From the NCBI GenBank assembly GCA_020026035.1, contig JAHHRC010000086.1:1-5719 (forward strand): DNA of 5,719 nt, written 5' to 3'. Shown here piece after piece: positions 4,193 through 5,719 of this stretch; the first letter of the stretch is position 1; each line of letters begins with the position of its first letter. The DNA is from Erysipelotrichaceae bacterium (GTDB lineage: Bacteria > Bacillota_I > Bacilli_A > Erysipelotrichales > Erysipelotrichaceae). Under the pieces are notes generated by a model that saw only the letters and a list, made by a program, of their open reading frames with translations, was not told the DNA's origin and ran no database searches. A program made the translations under genes and the position numbers.

Positions 4193-4603
4193 TTACTTTT
4201 CAAATGTCATAATGTAATTAAACCAATAGTATGAAACCGCAGAAGATCCCAATCCAGTCCCTAATGTAATCTGCGTGCAGTCCTCAAACGCAACCTTCAC
4301 ATGATTACTTTCTACAGACTTCGCATCTTGACCGCCCCATTTATAAGCCAAAGGGTGAACCGTCGGTGAAGGCCCATTAGCACTAATATACAGTGCGTAA
4401 GTATCAAAAGAATGGTACCCAAAGTCACAAATAACATTGCACTTTTTCGGCAATGTAATAGTCAACTGGTCTTTTCCTTGAGATATCTGCAAACGAGCAC
4501 CGTTATGGAATGCGTTATTCGAATACGCTCCATTTATGCAATTGCCATCTTTCATGAAATACTCTACTGGTTTACCGGTAGATGAATTTGTCTTGCCAAT
4601 CAT
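4193..4603 (-). CDS. Tail-associated beta-rich protein C, MIGKTNS family
   Basis: A 136-residue protein, the longest of the four, starting MIGKTNSSTG. The body contains RLQISQGKDQLTITLPKKC, YALYISANG, HVKVAFEDCTQITLG and SYYWFNYIMTFEK, a strand-rich pattern consistent with a carbohydrate-binding-type beta-sandwich, though no family can be named. AAAAGG lies seven bases before the ATG. The ATG overlaps the TGA that ends the leader C' frame. It is followed by 44 untranslated bases before leader B', the longest gap in this gene group. Position between structural genes and the lysis module supports a virion tail-tip role, which remains inference. Confidence 0.75.
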   Translation of the reverse strand: MIGKTNSSTGKPVEYFMKDGNCINGAYSNNAFHNGARLQISQGKDQLTITLPKKCNVICDFGYHSFDTYALYISANGPSPTVHPLAYKWGGQDAKSVESNHVKVAFEDCTQITLGTGLGSSAVSYYWFNYIMTFEK

Positions 4604-4669
4604 AGCAAGACCTTTTCTATAGTTAAGAAATCACCGAGCGGTGACCCCCCCGATTTTCAAAATCGCCAT
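4600..4669 (-). CDS. Leader ORF C' with a G7 tract; full length needs a +1 shift (or six/nine Gs)
   Basis: It starts at ATG 4669, 13 bases after gene D ends, with AAAGGCGA upstream. The written frame gives MAILKIGGVTAR and stops at 4633-4631. Unlike A' and B', adding one base to the G run (4651-4645) leads to an early stop. Removing one base opens GGSPLGDFLTIEKVLL, ending at TGA 4602-4600 over the ATG of gene C, for 22 residues. Beyond the tract all three leaders have exactly 14 codons in the coupled frame and share a hydrophobic pattern ending in VLL or VLR. Leader C' is therefore in a different register from the other two although its tract length is the same. Confidence 0.45.
4645..4651 (-). 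repeat. G7 homopolymer in leader ORF C'
   Basis: Seven Gs on the coding strand, 41 bases (not 42) before the ATG of gene C. That one-base difference changes the register required for coupling. Confidence 0.85.
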
Positions 4670-4682
4670 ATTTATCGCCTTT

Positions 4683-5039
4683 CTATTGCTTTTGCAACCA
4701 TTCTGTCACAAGCAAATCCTCTGCTTTTCCATACTGTGTTGTTTTAGTAATTTGCGCCTTATAAGCAGTTTTCAATTCACTAGGTGAAAATACGCAAAGA
4801 CTTAAGTATGGATTTTGTGAGTAGTACGGTTGGCTATTGGTATAAGACGCAAGTGTCTTATTTCCGTAGAGGATAGACCCGCTCCAACCATAAGGAGCAA
4901 GGCCGTCCTTTCCACGTATCGTCACTGGAATGATGTTAGGATTCGAATTCACTTCTCCTACTTTCTTACGCCCAGTTACCAACTTCCACCCACTCGGCAA
5001 GAATGAACTGCCCGTACATGAGTTAGATTTTCCAATCAT
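4683..5039 (-). CDS. Tail-associated protein D, MIGKSNS family
   Basis: A 118-residue protein beginning MIGKSNSCTGS. The body is rich in Ser, Tyr and Gly (APYGWSGSILYGNKTLASYT, QPYYSQNPYLSLCVFSPSEL) and ends with a charged, probably helical tail (SELKTAYKAQITKT...LLVTEWLQKQ), unlike the strand endings of A-C. It has no clear ribosome binding site of its own. Its ATG overlaps the TGA of the CD1375-like gene (ATGA), so translation is probably coupled to that gene. It lacks the G-tract leader carried by C, B and A, and would be expressed without any slippage event. Function is unknown; the family link rests on the N-terminal motif only. Confidence 0.72.
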   Translation of the reverse strand: MIGKSNSCTGSSFLPSGWKLVTGRKKVGEVNSNPNIIPVTIRGKDGLAPYGWSGSILYGNKTLASYTNSQPYYSQNPYLSLCVFSPSELKTAYKAQITKTTQYGKAEDLLVTEWLQKQ

Positions 5040-5209
5040 TTCACATCAATCACTTTCTTGTATGTGTCTAAACCATACTTTTCAACGAACGACTCTTTAA
5101 AGTGTTCATCAAAGTATGCCTTAACTTCTTGATGGAATCTTTTTGGATACTTCGAAAGACTTTCTTCTCCAGCCTTTCGGTTCAATCGCATTGCGTAAAA
5201 CTTAACCAT
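5036..5209 (-). CDS. Small CD1375/XkdX-like phage protein
   Basis: A 57-residue basic protein, MVKFYAMRLNRKAGEESLSK followed by a helical segment with FHQEVKAYFDEHF and ending YGLDTYKKVIDVK. Short proteins starting M(V/A)K(F/I)Y followed by an 'about 20 residues then a helix' pattern sit just before the lysis genes or tail fibres in many Firmicutes phages and are annotated CD1375 or XkdX family. Their molecular role is not known. The ATG at 5209 is chosen because GGAGGTG ends four bases upstream; the longer in-frame start at 5233 would place that site inside the gene. It overlaps the upstream gene by 8 bases and its TGA overlaps the start of gene D, so the three are translationally linked. 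Confidence 0.72.
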   Translation of the reverse strand: MVKFYAMRLNRKAGEESLSKYPKRFHQEVKAYFDEHFKESFVEKYGLDTYKKVIDVK

Positions 5210-5567
5210 TGTACACCTCCGATGATAGATCAATCATAGCGTCGCTAATGGCATCCACTCCATTGCTGACTGCTTTCAGCTGTTCCTTGAGCAATTCAAG
5301 TTCAGTCTTCTCTCTCGCATACACATGCACGGTGATTGCGCCTTGAGCTAGATCCTTGCGAACTTCAACGCTTTCTGGAATGACTGCATCAAGATTCTCA
5401 AATAGCGCTCCATCTTCCATAAGCTTTGCGCCCGAAAGATTCTCTTCGGTTAGTTGTTTGGCAAGATCTTCAACTTCGTTGAATGATTCAACGTTTTTGA
5501 AGAAGTGCAAGATGGTTGAACCGTGTTCTACTTCAACAACGGTTCCATTTTTCAATTCTAGATTCAT
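5202..5567 (-). CDS. Phage structural/accessory protein, 121 residues
   Basis: An acidic protein starting MNLELKNGTVVEVEHGSTIL. The middle has a LTEENLSGAKLMEDGALFENLDAV-type segment, in which a predicted strand carries the text 'residue...DG...ENL', followed by AQGAITVHVYAREKTELE and a C-terminal helix (about 88-121, LKEQLKAVSNGVDAISDAMI). As I recall it, the plan 'L.NG..(I/V)E...EENLS.......L' then 'G..TVH.Y' then a helix is common to small proteins encoded between tail-fibre genes and the XkdX-like gene in Firmicutes siphophages. No function is established. AGGAG lies nine bases before the ATG. It is 14 bases downstream of the partial tail gene and overlaps the next gene by 8 bases, so it is part of one tight operon. 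Confidence 0.68.
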   Translation of the reverse strand: MNLELKNGTVVEVEHGSTILHFFKNVESFNEVEDLAKQLTEENLSGAKLMEDGALFENLDAVIPESVEVRKDLAQGAITVHVYAREKTELELLKEQLKAVSNGVDAISDAMIDLSSEVYNG

Positions 5568-5581
5568 AAACCTTTTCTCCT

Positions 5582-5719
5582 TTATTTCTTAACGAACTTA
5601 ACATCAAACGAAATACGTCCCGACATCGACTTGTTATGATAAATCCATAGACGATTGTTACTATCTAACTCACAAAAAGGAGCAAACACACCTTTCGATG
5701 CTTCATGTATCGGGAAAAA
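5582..5719 (-). CDS. C-terminus of a phage tail/baseplate protein (partial)
   Basis: Only the last 45 residues are inside the window; the gene continues beyond the right edge. They read ...FPIHEASKGVFAPFCELD, then SNNRLWIYHNKSMSGRISFD and VKFVKK. The alternation of aromatic and hydrophobic residues with an 'LWIYHNKSMSGRISFDV' ending suggests the final strands of a beta-sandwich, as at the C-terminus of tail fibre or receptor-binding proteins. Position at the head of the small tail-protein genes agrees. The ORF is open from the edge to a TAA at 5584-5582. No more specific identity is possible from this fragment. Confidence 0.6.
   Translation of the reverse strand, partial: FFPIHEASKGVFAPFCELDSNNRLWIYHNKSMSGRISFDVKFVKK

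Noticed and set aside
3625..4669. Leader ORFs fusing to the MIG proteins through frameshifting
   Set aside because: The frame of each MIG start codon has an in-frame stop upstream (for example TAG before genes A and C), so no shift at the G tract makes a fusion; only the stop-start overlap is possible.
3272..5039. Diversity-generating retroelement acting on the tail genes
   Set aside because: There is no reverse transcriptase, no template repeat and no near-identical pair differing at adenines; the bodies of the four genes are simply unrelated.
5356..5592. Plus-strand ORF of 78 codons
   Set aside because: It is antisense to the 121-residue structural gene, Ser-rich as expected for a shadow frame, with no ribosome binding site.

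Overview
The window looks like one end of a Bacillota (Firmicutes) prophage next to host DNA. Three things point there: strong AGGAGG-type ribosome binding sites before most genes, consensus sigma-A promoters in AT-rich spacers, and the order tail/baseplate genes, endolysin, holin, then the phage end. Low GC and the protein types fit a gut-type Erysipelotrichia or Clostridia host, but nothing here fixes a genus, and no integrase is present to prove the boundary.

Left edge (1-480): the 5' part of a tRNA-Val(UAC) gene on the minus strand with its own promoter, probably host DNA. About 300 bases without a credible gene follow, where the host/prophage junction most likely lies. Centre-left (401-1009): a small plus-strand unit. 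It has a strong promoter with a palindrome between its boxes, two tandem 30-residue single-pass membrane peptides, a 64-residue ribbon-helix-helix type protein and an intrinsic terminator. Opposite the first peptide I see a minus-strand promoter (666-695) and a minus-strand terminator (401-459), which predict an antisense RNA of about 255 nt across the peptide gene. That is the layout of a type I toxin-antitoxin locus.

Right part (1014-5719): one minus-strand late operon, read from high to low coordinates. It runs: C-terminus of a tail protein; a 121-residue phage structural protein; a 57-residue CD1375/XkdX-like protein; four small beta-rich proteins (D, C, B, A) that all begin with MIG[RK][TS]NS; an endolysin fusing a GH25 muramidase to a phosphodiester glycosidase (NAGPA-type) domain and a coiled coil; a two-helix holin; and a membrane-anchored coiled-coil lysis protein. 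Two intrinsic terminators follow.

The most unusual feature is in the D-C-B-A stretch. Genes C, B and A are each preceded by a tiny ORF with its own start and a run of exactly seven Gs. As written, each tiny ORF stops after 12 residues. If the G run is read one base longer (before A and B) or one base shorter (before C), the ORF stays open for 14 more codons, ends in a similar peptide (...VLL or ...VLR) and stops at a TGA overlapping the ATG of the next gene. This suggests slippage- or phase-variation-controlled translational coupling of tail cassettes. Gene D is coupled by an ATGA overlap to the CD1375-like gene with no G run, so it may be the constitutive member.
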